Assembly (NCBI GenBank): GCA_035079385.1
Contig: JAVHKY010000056.1
Coordinates: 6,579,501-6,643,500 of the forward strand
From: Aspidiotus rigidus
Taxonomy: Eukaryota; Arthropoda; Insecta; Hemiptera; Diaspididae
DNA length: 64,000 nucleotides
Direction: 5' to 3'
The notes beneath the pieces were generated by a model. The model did no database searches. It was not told the origin of the DNA and saw only the letters and a program-made list of their open reading frames with translations. Position numbers and translations under genes: made by a program. This document shows, in pieces, positions 46,001 to 57,000 of this stretch (position 1 is the first letter of the stretch; each line of letters opens with the position of its first letter).

Positions 46001-49000
46001 GAGAAAGGTATGCAATTAACTGAGGCTGGGTCTCTGTCTTTCGACCACTTCACTAGTAAGTCTCCGATGCCGGCGCTATTCAGAAGAATTAAGTTCGTGT
46101 GATTCATTCTCTCAAAAATACCGTCAATTTGTATTTTTTCTATCGCTACTACTCCTCCGTTCTAACACCCTTCTTCCTCCGTGCTTAATATTACTCCCCA
46201 GCATTTATCATGAACCGCGCGTTGACCCCCTCCAAGTAATGAAATATCAAATCTTGGGAAAATCGGTGGTAAGTTAGCGGTACGTCCCTACTAACAGTTG
46301 AACAGCAGGGTTGGGTTTACGAACGTTCGTTACCGAGTTAACGCAAAACGAAAAATATTGAAAAAATCAACCAATTCTACTTAACGCATGTTAACGAGGC
46401 TTAACGACACCTCCAGAGGTGGCGTTAAACCATCGTTAACAATCGTTAACTTGGTAAAGTGCGTTACAAACGTTTTTTTTCAATATTTTTTGTTTTGCGT
46501 TAACTCGGTAACGAACGTTCGTAAACCCAACCCAGATCTGACAGCGTTTCGGCCGCGTGGCGTGAAATTGCCCCTTTTTGAAAAAAACGTTGTCGTTTGA
46601 GGTTTTGTTTGACAGTTTTGTTCAAAATGTCGCAATACTGCCGAAAAGCTGTCAGATCCGCTGATTAATTGTTGCTAGGGATCGAGCGCGCGAATCTCCT
46701 TTTCTTTTAAAGTGGGCACAATGGCGTATTTACCATTGGGAAACCTGGGCAATTGCCCAGGGGGGCCAATTTTTAGGACAACAAATAAAAAATTGAAAAT
46801 GAAATCGAAATCGAAAAATATGGAAGAAAAAAGATGGAGGAAAAAATTGAAAAAGTTCTGGCGGCAAAAACGGAATAGCCCAGGGCGGCAGATTACCTAA
46901 ATACGCCATTGAGTGGACAGGTGGATTTGCGGAAGGGGAAAAGTGGCGACAGCAGCCACTTCACTTCGATGCTGTTGTGAGCTGTCGATCGAGAATCGTT
47001 CCAGTGATAATCAATGTACTGAGAAGCATTTGAATAAAGAAATAAAACTTGAGAAATCTCGGAGGTGGACTATTTGGCTTCGCACCGTGTACGAACTTGG
47101 AATGCCTCGACGATTTCTACATTGTTACTTTCTTAAACGATATTATACTCATCATAAATCTAAATGATCAGGTAGCCATTGTTTTTATGTTGATTCAAAC
47201 TTGCGAAGCGGTTTTCTTGGGGTTTGAACCTGCACTAGATGGCGCTGCAAAATTACCTGCGCGGGTGAAATCGAGTGAGTGATCGTGGATAGTTTTAAGC
47301 GGAAATACCGTCAACTTTAGGAGGGTAAAAAATGATGGAAAATCGTTCTACGTAGTTAAATTGATTATAATTCAATTATTCAACGACAGTGCAATAAAAT
47401 GTAGGATAAGTTTTCTTTCAAAATGAAATTCTAGTTTATTAAAAAAGGTTTAAATTTTGCCATAGTCTAACGGTGAATCATCATGATCACTCACTCAGTA
47501 ATCGATAACACGCAGGGTGCCAACCTCTGAAACTCTTAAGTTTAAATCCCAATATGCGTTAGTGTGTTCCAGCCGGCCGTGTGTGTTCTCACGCGTACCT
47601 ACGTAGCTACTGATTACACAACGCAAATTATTAATAGGTATTGTTCCACCTTTACTTGCGTTGCGACGAAGCCTACCTACTTCTTGGAGATCAAAAATAT
47701 AGGTACTCGTACTTGATTCATAAATTTCGACTTCTACCCTGTTACAGAAACCCTTCTTTCGGATAATATTGATTTCATAAAACAGTTGGCGAGAGAATTT
47801 AATGGTATAGCGAGATATCAAGATGCTGTAAACATGTATACTGAAGCCATAGTAATATTATAATTTATTCCTCTTTGGATACTTTTCTTATGTCGTAAGA
47901 AAAGACCTAATAATCATTTCTGATATCTTTTGATTTTAGAACAGGAATCCTTCAAACGCTTCGTTTTACAGAGAGCGAGGTGATTGTCATTTAAAACTGC
48001 AAAATATCGATTCAGCAGTCAGTGACTATATGGAAGGCGTACTGGTAGACCCCAAGAACAAGAATGATCGTAATCATTTATGTAGAGTTTTGGTTGATTT
48101 TAAAAAATATAACGAAGCCATAAACGGTGAGAACTTCGTAATTTTGAACGAATATGTAATAAGTACAGATACGGACATTATTCCCAATACCGCTTTCTCA
48201 TAAAATACCTACCTACCGGTATGTGTCCTACAGGCAGTAGTGTTCGTAAAACGGTTGCATAATCTTGCTCGCCAGTCACAAACGCTTAGCCTTTTCTCAG
48301 TGACTTAGGGATCAATTCGTTGCATTGAATTATTAATATTTATTTTGCAATGGTTTTTTGTTGGGTTCATATTTTAAAAATTTTCAAGTTCTTCTTTTTT
48401 TTTTTTGTACAACTTTCGTTCGTCGGATAAAAACAAACGAATCATGACTATAATAATTATTGTATCCCTCTCCCCGGAAGCGAGGTCAAAATTGATACAA
48501 GGTACCGTATAGATATCTATATTTTATACTTCACATCGTTAAAACGAAATCTACCTACCTATTTGAAAATCTGTTTCATGCAATAAAAATGATTTCCAAG
48601 AGTTTTCCCGTACAATTTTCTTTCGGAATAACGAAAATTTTGACTTTTAGGCCAGACTTTAGTGATGGTCTTCATCATAACAGTTCGTTTCTCTTCCTGT
48701 GTCCACAACTTCTCCCAATATTCACGGGTTTTTTCCTGGCTGGGTATCTCCCCGTTATCGGTTTTATCTAATGGTGCTTTAATCTTCTGGTAAAATAATT
48801 TCTCAGATTTATAAAACAGCTGCGTGTCTTTTTTCCTCTTGTTGCTTATCTTATATCTGCGGAGTCTCTCACTCAGTACCTGCAGCTTTTGTTTCAGTGT
48901 ATCTATATATTCTCCAACTTCGTTGTTCTGTTCATATTTGGAGTGATTTTTTAACCCTTCTTCTCTTAGAATCCTCCGTACCCGATTCTCCAGTCGCTTT

Positions 49001-52000
49001 GCTCTGTTCCCATTTTGGTACAGTGTCAGTCTGCCTAGCTTCACTCTGATTTACCAGCGTTGAACAGGTACATTCCTGAGGAGGGTTTGATTGAATTAGT
49101 CTATGAGGATGATTCACATTTTGATGACTCGCTGGTTCAGTCATGACCTCCTCGTTCGTTGTTACTCGTTCTTGTTGGTGTTGGGTTCAGTCGCTTTCTA
49201 TACCGTGAGAATGGCTGTTTAGCCGAAAGCGCTCGGATTGTTTGTTTCTATTGCGGTTCTTGTATTTGTGTTTCTTACTCTTCGCGAGTATATTTCTCTA
49301 TGATGGATGACCGTAAAATTAAAAAACGCATTGATTTCATTTACTGATCTTTGAAAGTGGTTCTATTGCTGTTATTAGAGTGTCCCAGGTGTCACGTGGT
49401 CCACTACTCTTAACCCCTTTGAAAAACGTCCACCGCGTTGAATTTTGTAATTAATACGTGTTCTACGAGTGATAAGATAGAGCGTTTTCTGCTAGAAGGA
49501 ATATACCTACATGGTTATTATATGAGCGTGCCTCAAGTATTTCCAACTGTCCCTACTCTTGTATGTAAATTAGCTACAAATACGATAAGGCGATTTATTC
49601 ATTTGCTTCTGATTCACCTAATAGAAACTAATTTTTTGTTTCATTGATGGTACAATGTTGATAGAAGTAAAGAAGTTACTGTCTGTATGATTGAAATAGT
49701 ATACCTATTTGAGAAATTTCGCCTAAGAAGACATTAACAAAACATTCTCGTTTGTGTACTCTGATATGCCTTCTTCTGCGAAAGATCTACAAAGTTCGAA
49801 TCATATCAAGTGTAATTTTTTTACTTACCGTACTTCTCTCATTTCCTGTATAATTGATCTAAACAAACATCGCTACTTTGTAGAATTAATTCATGAACGA
49901 CAAACTGGTTTTCTATTTGTTCGAAGTAATGTCTGTATCCGACGATGTCGATCTCGCAGGATTGGGAAACATATTCTTACATCACCATAGATTAGAAGAG
50001 GCTCTTCGCTGTTTTGCTGAAGCTAGTGTAAGTAGGAAACAAATTTCATATTTTTGTAGATACGTAAATGAAAGTAAAATTATCAACTTTTTTGCGTTCC
50101 AAGATGAGCGAACGATTACAGGGGGGGTTATTTTTTAGAGAAAAAATCCTCTAAATAAAGTACACTTCGAAAAGCAAGGAATGTGCTATTGGAGTTTAAA
50201 ACATTTCGATGAGGCTATTTTGAGCTTCAAAAAATCACTACAACTTGAGCCGAGTGACGTAAGAACGCAATCCAAATTATGTGAAGTGTTAATTGATGCA
50301 TTCAAATACGACGGGGCAAGAGAAGGTAAGTTTGAAAAGAAAATACGTAAAATAAATACCTAACTTGTCCCTATCCAAAAAAAAAAAAGAAAATTGAAGA
50401 GTTTTATTACAAAAATATTAGTTCTTCAACATATCCTCAATATGCACAAGTGTGGGAACATTCCATCCACCATTCCTGACAGAGTCCGCAATGTTTACAA
50501 AAAAATAGCGGAAATTAAAGAAGAAGAAGTATTTATTGATAGATTGAATGTAAGTGAAGTTTCATTTTTTTCGTTCGTACTTCAGTAGGTGTGTGATTTT
50601 CAAAAAAAGTTGAAATTTCACGATTTTCAATAATAATCATCTTTTGAAGTATACATGTAAGAATGCACGCACTCTTCTTGTCTTCTACTACTCGCAGGTT
50701 TCTTTCTGCATGTAGACTTTATTAGGTATTTCGACAGTTATCTGGTTATCTTCCGAGAGCAGTCAGCTGACCTGTATTTCCTACGGGACTCTCGACTTTT
50801 TGTTTCGATTGCATCGACATGATTTGTTAAGATTTTACGATCTTACATACATGTAATACCATCATTGGGTAGGGTGCTGGGATATTCGGGGTACAGTTTC
50901 TCAAAACATTCTCCTCCACACCCCTCTCCCAGGAATTGGGAATTCATTTTACATAAAAAAATTATCATTTTTCTTTTTTCATTTCGACAAATTACGCGTA
51001 ATAATTATGAAGATACAGAATAGGAGAGTTACCAAAGAAAATTTCAAAGTTAAAATTAGTACAATTATTGCAGAGAACTCGTAATTGTCAAGAGAGAACG
51101 AGACAGTGAAATTCTCCTTGGGAAAGGGTCCAAAAATTTTTGAGGACAAAATTTTAATGAGATAAAAAAAAAGTTTGATGACTTGGCGAATTTTTTGAGA
51201 CCCTCGGGAGGGGGGGTTGAGCCCCGAACCACCCACCCATAGTAACGCTACTGGAACAAGATCATACGTCTGCTAAAATATTTTCCTATCACTATGGTCA
51301 AAGGCCTGCTCATAGTTTGGTCAGGCTTGTTGCATACACCAATTAAATGTTAATCTCTCAAAAGGTGTTGTCCATTCAAATGACAACATTACTGCTTCTA
51401 AATATGTACTGTAGTCTAACCTCGGACAAAGTTCTGGTGAATCCGCCATAATTTATTGTAATAAGTTTTACCCGAGTAAACATAAGCTTGTAAAATATAG
51501 TTCCACGTATAGGGGAATCCTAAAGCGGTTCAGAATATTCTTTACTTTCATAGAAGCAAATGTTTTTCTCCTTTTTCCCGTCGTAAGTGATTTTACGTTT
51601 CTTAAATTGTAACTATTCCATTTGATATTGCCTCTAATTGTTCAATTTAGATTTAAAACGGGGCGATCATAATTTTTACTTTTTGGGACACCTTTTGTAA
51701 ACAAAAATGTACTTAAAAAGTTTTCTTCATGGCCAATTACCGACTTTTCTAACTAGAAAAGTGAGGTATTACACCCATAGCAAGGTGAATGGGGGAAGGG
51801 GCAATGAACTTTCTCAACGTTTTAGAGGTCCTAGATCACAACTAGCATAGAAAAAAATTTCAGGTTTCCTTATTTTACATATTATATGTAAGAATCCCTC
51901 GTTCACCTCGTATTCTCTCTCTTGCCTTTCTTTTCATTTCTCGCGTTTATCTATTCGATAACAAGAATGAACGTGATCCTTCTTTTCTATTCGATTTTTC

Positions 52001-52939
52001 CATACACTCTTTTTATTTTATATTGTAAATGTACAAATCAGTTCGATTATTTTTGCTTCACGCTATACACGCGTTGCACCATTCTCGCTTTGTTCCTTTA
52101 ATTTTAATATTCTTCTTTTCGCTATACTTATATTCGTACGAAAACGACTTGTTTCTGAATTAATTTGATTAAAATTCATTCGTACTTTCGTTTTCGTGTT
52201 ATTTGGTGACAATTCGAAGAGAATTCTTACATATATGTATAAGATTTTTTTTGTCCGTGGAACTCCTCCGAAACTACCCGATGGATTTTTTTGTAACTTG
52301 GCCATATTGTAGCATTATATCTGAAGATGTGCACCTGCAATTTTTTTGAGGATCGGATGAGTAGTTCTCGGGAAATTTTCACTATTACGAGTAGCTTCTT
52401 ACTAATAGCCGCGAGTAGCTACTTACGTTACAAGAAGGGAAATATCAATTTGCAAAGATCGCAGAAACAACTATTATATTCTCGTAGCAGTTTGGGCAGG
52501 GGGAGGGGAAGAGGTTTTTCTGGAGACGTTTCGCAGGTTTCAGATGACTCGTAGCCTAAATTGAAACAAAATTCAGGTTTCCTTATTGGATTGTAGGTAT
52601 TTTTACTCTGTTATCAGTTGATGTGACGTCATAGTGATAGAATTTATAAACTGAGTTTCATTGTTCATTCTACAAATATTTGATATGATGGACAGCTCAT
52701 TGGTATTTAATTTAAAGAGAGGGAGTGACTCTCTCAATGATTTTTGCATTGTGGTTGAAAAGTCGTGTACTACTCACGCGACTGCGTGGATGTTTTTTTT
52801 TTTCAACATATGTATCAGTATTGAAGATATTGATTTCTTCAAAGTTCAAGTACTACCGACTTGTTTATAGATTCATGTTTTGATTTTTCAGGCATTCAAA
52901 AGCCAAAGTAATAAACTGACTGACGATGTAGAAGATTAG
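39271..52939 (+). CDS. TPR protein with five tandem exon-pair modules
   Basis: Proposed exons: 39271-39371, 39898-40027, 41154-41245, 41631-41817, 44521-44727, 44901-45004, 45144-45330, 47748-47851, 47940-48126, 49927-50027, 50139-50325, 50422-50549 and 52892-52939 (TAG). Phases agree throughout. Each A exon enters in phase 1 and ends in phase 0, and each B exon ends in phase 1. A exons encode a TPR helix pair ending in YTEAI-like words. B exons continue with RGDCxLKLxxxDSAVxDF and end in KYxxAI. The repeats are TPR type (for example AVNMYTEAI and SFYRERGDCHLKL), so the protein is probably an alpha-solenoid that binds partner proteins. The start exon is missing. I cannot name an orthologue. 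It could also be several tandem paralogues rather than one transcript. Confidence 0.7.
41154..41817 (+). other. TPR module 2 (exons 2A, 2B)
   Basis: 2A (92 bases) encodes LKNLGEELFYMNEFEGAIWF and FTEAI, with a GTGAGT donor. 2B (187 bases) encodes RLRGDCFLKINHWDSAILDF and, at its end, RRILFDSGKYQYALK. A possible extra exon at about 42206-42394 downstream has no matching acceptor. Confidence 0.75.
43015..43981 (+). pseudogene. LINE reverse transcriptase remnant
   Basis: Frame-shifted reverse-transcriptase pieces can be followed: an RT block RGLRKGRRLSCVLLNVYL (about 43130), then MHFADDHVVFAKSEKKL (FADD in place of YADD, about 43245), then YLGCEVSYHGEVDVSLKITE and YGSETWAF in an open stretch to 43750. 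It ends in a GATGAT microsatellite tail (43950-43981), typical of a non-LTR 3' end. It is 5'-truncated and lies in an intron of the TPR gene. Confidence 0.8.
44521..44727 (+). other. Linker exon between TPR modules 2 and 3
   Basis: A 207-base (69-codon) open stretch after a TTTAG acceptor, ending at G/GTATAA. It is symmetric phase 1-1, so including or skipping it preserves the frame. It is basic and has a CQNC pair. No TPR signature is seen. It may be alternatively spliced. Confidence 0.45.
44901..45330 (+). other. TPR module 3 (exons 3A, 3B)
   Basis: 3A (104 bases) encodes FAWLGDELRFAKEKLEEALP and YYTEAI. 3B (187 bases) encodes YYGRRGSCFLTLGSYDQAVS and ends in RKYDKAIE before GTGAGA. Confidence 0.8.
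45590..46107 (-). pseudogene. MULE transposase C-terminal remnant (SWIM finger)
   Basis: On the minus strand the frame reads VWVVTINSVDLLASSCTCPP followed by the finger's C-x-H (VCKHVLGMKI), an in-frame stop, then VPLAAKEVPLGQKRKRGRP. CxC-x7-CxH is the SWIM zinc finger of Mutator-like transposases, and the GQKRKRGRP tail is common next to it. The upstream part (46107-45877) is open. It lies in an intron of the TPR gene. Confidence 0.7.
46306..46535. mobile_element. hAT-like MITE filled with GTTAACG words
   Basis: The ends are CAGGGTTGGGTTTACGAACG and CGTTCGTAAACCCAACCCAG. The interior repeats GTTAACG and AACGTTCGT. No clear 8-base duplication is seen. Confidence 0.75.
47748..48126 (+). other. 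TPR module 4 (exons 4A, 4B)
   Basis: 4A (104 bases) encodes FIKQLAREFNGIARYQDAVN and MYTEAI. 4B (187 bases) encodes NPSNASFYRERGDCHLKLQN and ends in KKYNEAIN before GTGAGA. The intron between them is only 88 bases. Confidence 0.82.
48559..49144 (-). pseudogene. LINE fragment upstream of the RT domain
   Basis: Two overlapping minus-strand frames. The first carries EPASHQNVNHPHRLIQS. The second carries YIDTLKQKLQVLSERLRRYK and LFYKSEKLFYQKI, then EKTREYWEKLWT. This pattern matches the segment just before the reverse transcriptase in several non-LTR families. No RT or endonuclease follows. It lies in an intron of the TPR gene, in antisense. Confidence 0.6.
49927..50325 (+). other. TPR module 5 (exons 5A, 5B)
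   Basis: 5A (101 bases) encodes LAGLGNIFLHHHRLEEALRC and FAEAS before GTAAGT. 5B (187 bases) encodes KQGMCYWSLKHFDEAILSFK and ends in KYDGARE before GTAAGT. The acceptor of 5B follows a G-run then TTTTTTAG. Confidence 0.8.
50550..52891. other. Last intron of the TPR model; no other exon supported
   Basis: 2.3 kb of AT-rich sequence. Pieces of open frame (for example 52327-52554) show no recognisable domain. TGACGTCA occurs at 52624-52631. The length and weak terminal exon mean the 3' end of the TPR gene is the least certain part. Confidence 0.35.
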
Positions 52940-53076
52940 ACCTTTCATCGTGATTCAGAATATAATTGGAAAATTTCTTCGCAAAAACCGTCCAGGATTC
53001 GAAACATTAAGTTTATATCAATCGCCTCATTACAGACCCTTATCAGGTTTCATTAGTGGATAATAATAATAACAGC

Positions 53077-53109
<33 letters not shown>

Positions 53110-54073
53110 AATAATAATAATAATACGTAATGAATTCAATTCAAACGACGCTCTATGAATATTTCCGTGTCTATGTCAAGCGTAAATTATTTTTCAAAAT
53201 CTTGGTTGAAAAATAGAAATAAAATTATTGTTCAAAATTGAAATTTTATCGTACAATGAATAATTGAAGCTATAGAAAATTCACCCCCACCCCGCCTTTT
53301 TTAAATTCTTTTTATTGGTTCCATAAAATACTATAAGAAACAAGAATTATTGCGAAGAACTTGAGCTGCCTACTGTACAAACTTGTCAGAGGAGTTGTAA
53401 TGGACAAGTATTTTAACCTTAACTTTAGTTGTTAATTATTATCATCTTTCGTCAATTCAACCTCTAAGCTTGGAAAACAAATTTTGGTTTCGGGCTGCAT
53501 AATATGTTTGATCACGAGGAGGGGGCTTAGCGATGAAGTATGAAGGTATGGAATACTTAAATTCTTGCAATCAATGTAACGGACTGTAAATCTTTCATTT
53601 TTGATGAGAAGGAGATGTGGGATGGTCAATATGTTTAAAATAATAATACTAATTGATATGTCATAAATTATCATCTTAGAAACACATCAGAAAGGTAAGA
53701 AACGGCTCTTCAAAAAATCGCGATCCTCAACTACTTAATTTTTCTTATGATTAACTTTTCCCACGTATAACGATAGTTCTTAATTTACCGACACCAACTT
53801 ATTTTACGAGATTTCATATAGGTTTTGAAAGTTGATTCATACTGTAGTATACGTAGAAGAACAAAGGATCAAAAGTTTTGGATGCTCGTTTTCGATTTGT
53901 TGGCAAAGCTGACACTGCAATGCTAAGTAGTGTTGGTAAGCGCATGCGGAGACCTAAATCGATTCGTAACATAAATAAATACACTACTACCCTGTTTCAT
54001 ATATACTCTCAGCAGACTGTCATTCGAAAGATGCTGAAAGTAATATTATTGTGACGGAAGTGACAATTTTAAA
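52940..54073. repeat. Intergenic with AAC/AAT microsatellite
   Basis: A trinucleotide run at about 53060-53126 changes from AAC to AAT units. The rest holds no gene I can support. The synaptogyrin promoter presumably lies toward the right end. Confidence 0.6.
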
Positions 54074-57000
54074 ATGGATTCCGGGCCTCAAGCTTACGGT
54101 CTTGGCAGGTCATCTGGACAGGTCGACTTCCAACAATTTTTGAAAACAACACCAGTCTTGGTTCGTCTACTTTGCTTGGTTAGTATGAACATTTCGTGAT
54201 AAAACTTTTATCTTCCTTCTCTAGTTTTCGTTTATGAGTGCACAAATGTTCTTTTATACTTTATCGTCGCTATATTTTCAACTAGCTGTATGCACCACAT
54301 GAAAAAAAAAAGATCGCTAATTTACTGTGTTACCATCTACGACTTTTAATTATCTTTATTTTTTCGTTCGTCCATTTCTTATGACCTTGACCGTTTTCAT
54401 CCGAGTATCGATCGAACAAATTTTCGCAACAGGCTAAAAAGTATCGTGAAGTTTACATTCTCATAATACAGCCTATATACCTATACTGTAAAGACGATTC
54501 GTTGAAATTTTGGTCCTTCTCATTTAATTCAACAAGGAAATATACGAAATTAGGATTCAAGATAACGTCAGGGTTGGCAATAAGTATGAGAAACAAAGTA
54601 AAGGGTCCTAATCCCGTTTTGTGTTTTTTTCTTATACAAAATTTTCATTTCCACAGAAATTTAGTATAATCGCGTATTTTTGCATATCACCCGGCTCAAA
54701 AGTATGGGACAACGAAAAAAATCAAGAGCAATGTATTTTTGAAACCGAAAACCAAAGCACATGTTACGTTGGAGTTCAAATAAGCCTATTGGGGATAGTT
54801 ATGGCTATTGGTTTCATTTGTACCGAATATTTCATGTGGAAATCGGCATCCGTCAAACATAGGCGGAGAATCGTACGGTGTGGTTTGGCTGCTGGAGGTA
54901 AATTATAAATAGTTACCTACTGTTGTTTAATTGATCGTACGCAGTATAGGTATACGTTCCCAAGTTAGAGTAGGTATCTACCAACCGAAAGAAAAAACAT
55001 AATAATCATAATATAGTATAATGTAGTAACAAACATAGAAATTTAAAAACTAAATAGTGAAGATACTAAAATTTGTCAAAGAAACAGGAAAAAAGCGGGT
55101 CGCGTGAAAATTATTGTCAGCAATCTTGAGATACTCGTACGTATACACATAAAAATCAGACAAAGCTTCAGATGAAGCTGGTTGTAAAAGTAATTCGCCA
55201 TAAAGTAGGTCAAGTATGTGAAATGCGTCCAATACCCCATCAATGACATCTGTACCTATTTTTATGTAGCCTACCAAAAGCATTGTGGCGTGAGGATGTA
55301 ATTTTTTCCTCTCTTTCTGTTTCTCTTTCTTCTCTGATACAAGTTTTCTTATTCTCAAATGCGAATATGTTGACATACTAGAGCTTACCATACTTTTACC
55401 ACTTCAGATTTGTTTTAATGAAGGATAATAAACACCATAGTTTAGGCTACTCCTAAACTTCTTCCATACAACTAATCCAATCCACTTTTAATATAAGAAT
55501 AAGCACCCAGCTGATTTGAAAATTACTGTCGAGTCTATTTTACTTTTCTCTTAAAAATTTCTCAAAATTTATTTTAGTAATATTTTTTGAGCCATCGAGA
55601 ACCAAACTGGATACCTATTTAGTTTTTGTATTTTTTACCCTCAAATTTTGGTTGAAATCCTACGTGTTCCGGTATTTGATCGTTACTTCCTTGTGGTCAA
55701 AGTAAGCCCTTACATATTCGATTGAATCGGAGAACTTGTTACACAAACACTTCTTTAGACGTGTTAGAATCACCTAGAAAACAATAATCGTCGTCGCACA
55801 CCGTTTCCTATAGGTAGCCATAATGTAGGCTCGCAGGGGCTCCGCATGGAGACAAAAAAAAAATATATCCTTCCATGAAAACGCTCGCAGTTTTAATAAA
55901 AATTCGTTTAGAAATCGAGGAACCAAAACGATATGAGTGAACATATTTTTAATCCTTAAAACAAACTTTGCCTTTATTCTTAAACCGGCTACGAATCATA
56001 CAACGGATCGCGTTATATTTTGGTGATGGTTTTTTAAATGCATACGTACAGCCAATAATTTTTAAAATACCCATGTTACAGGAGTCGAAACCTTTTTTTG
56101 CGCAATCGCTTTCCTGTACATATTTTTTACTTGGATTGGAACCGATATCACAAAAATTAAAAACGAGATCAGTACAACGAACCCGAATTTTGCCGTGCTC
56201 TTTATATTTCTGGATATTTTCGCGTGGGTAAGTTTTTCCTGTTTTCAATTTGACGTTAAATAGGAATTTAGAAAAATTTTTGATACCGTCTTCCGAACAC
56301 CCATGACATTGAGTATCGACAGATTCGGAAAATGTATCAATTTAATAATTTTCTTTTCTCATAGTTGGAAATACTTTGCCTAGAGATGGTAATGAATATT
56401 TGTTCCAATTTTATTAATTTTTCTATTCCCCTAAATAATCAGAAAGATAATCCAACGAGTGACTTTAAATTGCAAATACTGCAGAAAATTGTGAAACAGT
56501 TGCGTGCGCTATCGGTTAAAAACCCGTCGTCTAGTAACACATGAAAACAACTGACCCAAAAATTCGTCTGAAAACAAGATCCCCCGGAGAAATCAGGACT
56601 GGAGTAGCGAGTCGTCAAAATATGAATCTTTGCTAAATAGGTACCGTCAAATGGGGTTACTTGACTACATTTTTTCGATTTTTTTGCTCTAATTCACTCA
56701 ATAATTGAGTTACAATTTTTTTTTGAAACACATTCTGGGAACTACATCCTTTCTCTTTACATTCAACAGCAAAAAAAAAATTTTTTAATTTTTTTTCAAT
56801 TTTTTACAAATTTTTGAGTGAAACAAAGTCAAAGAATGAATTCTGGGGTAACTTGACAACAAGGAAAAAAATCAATTCAACATGGCTTCATGATTCAACT
56901 TATGGGAGTTCTTTACAGGAGATTGTGGCAAAAGGATATTATATAAATAAATCCACCAATTCCCACCCCCCCTCCATTTTCAGGTCCCCCTCCACTACTA

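Noticed and set aside
53060..53126. Trinucleotide run as a regulatory element or CRISPR-like array
   Set aside because: It is a simple AAC/AAT microsatellite with no spacers or unit structure beyond three bases.
55050..55391. 113-codon minus-strand frame in synaptogyrin intron 2
   Set aside because: It has no recognisable family, no clear splice context and low-complexity Lys/Glu content. It is probably chance.
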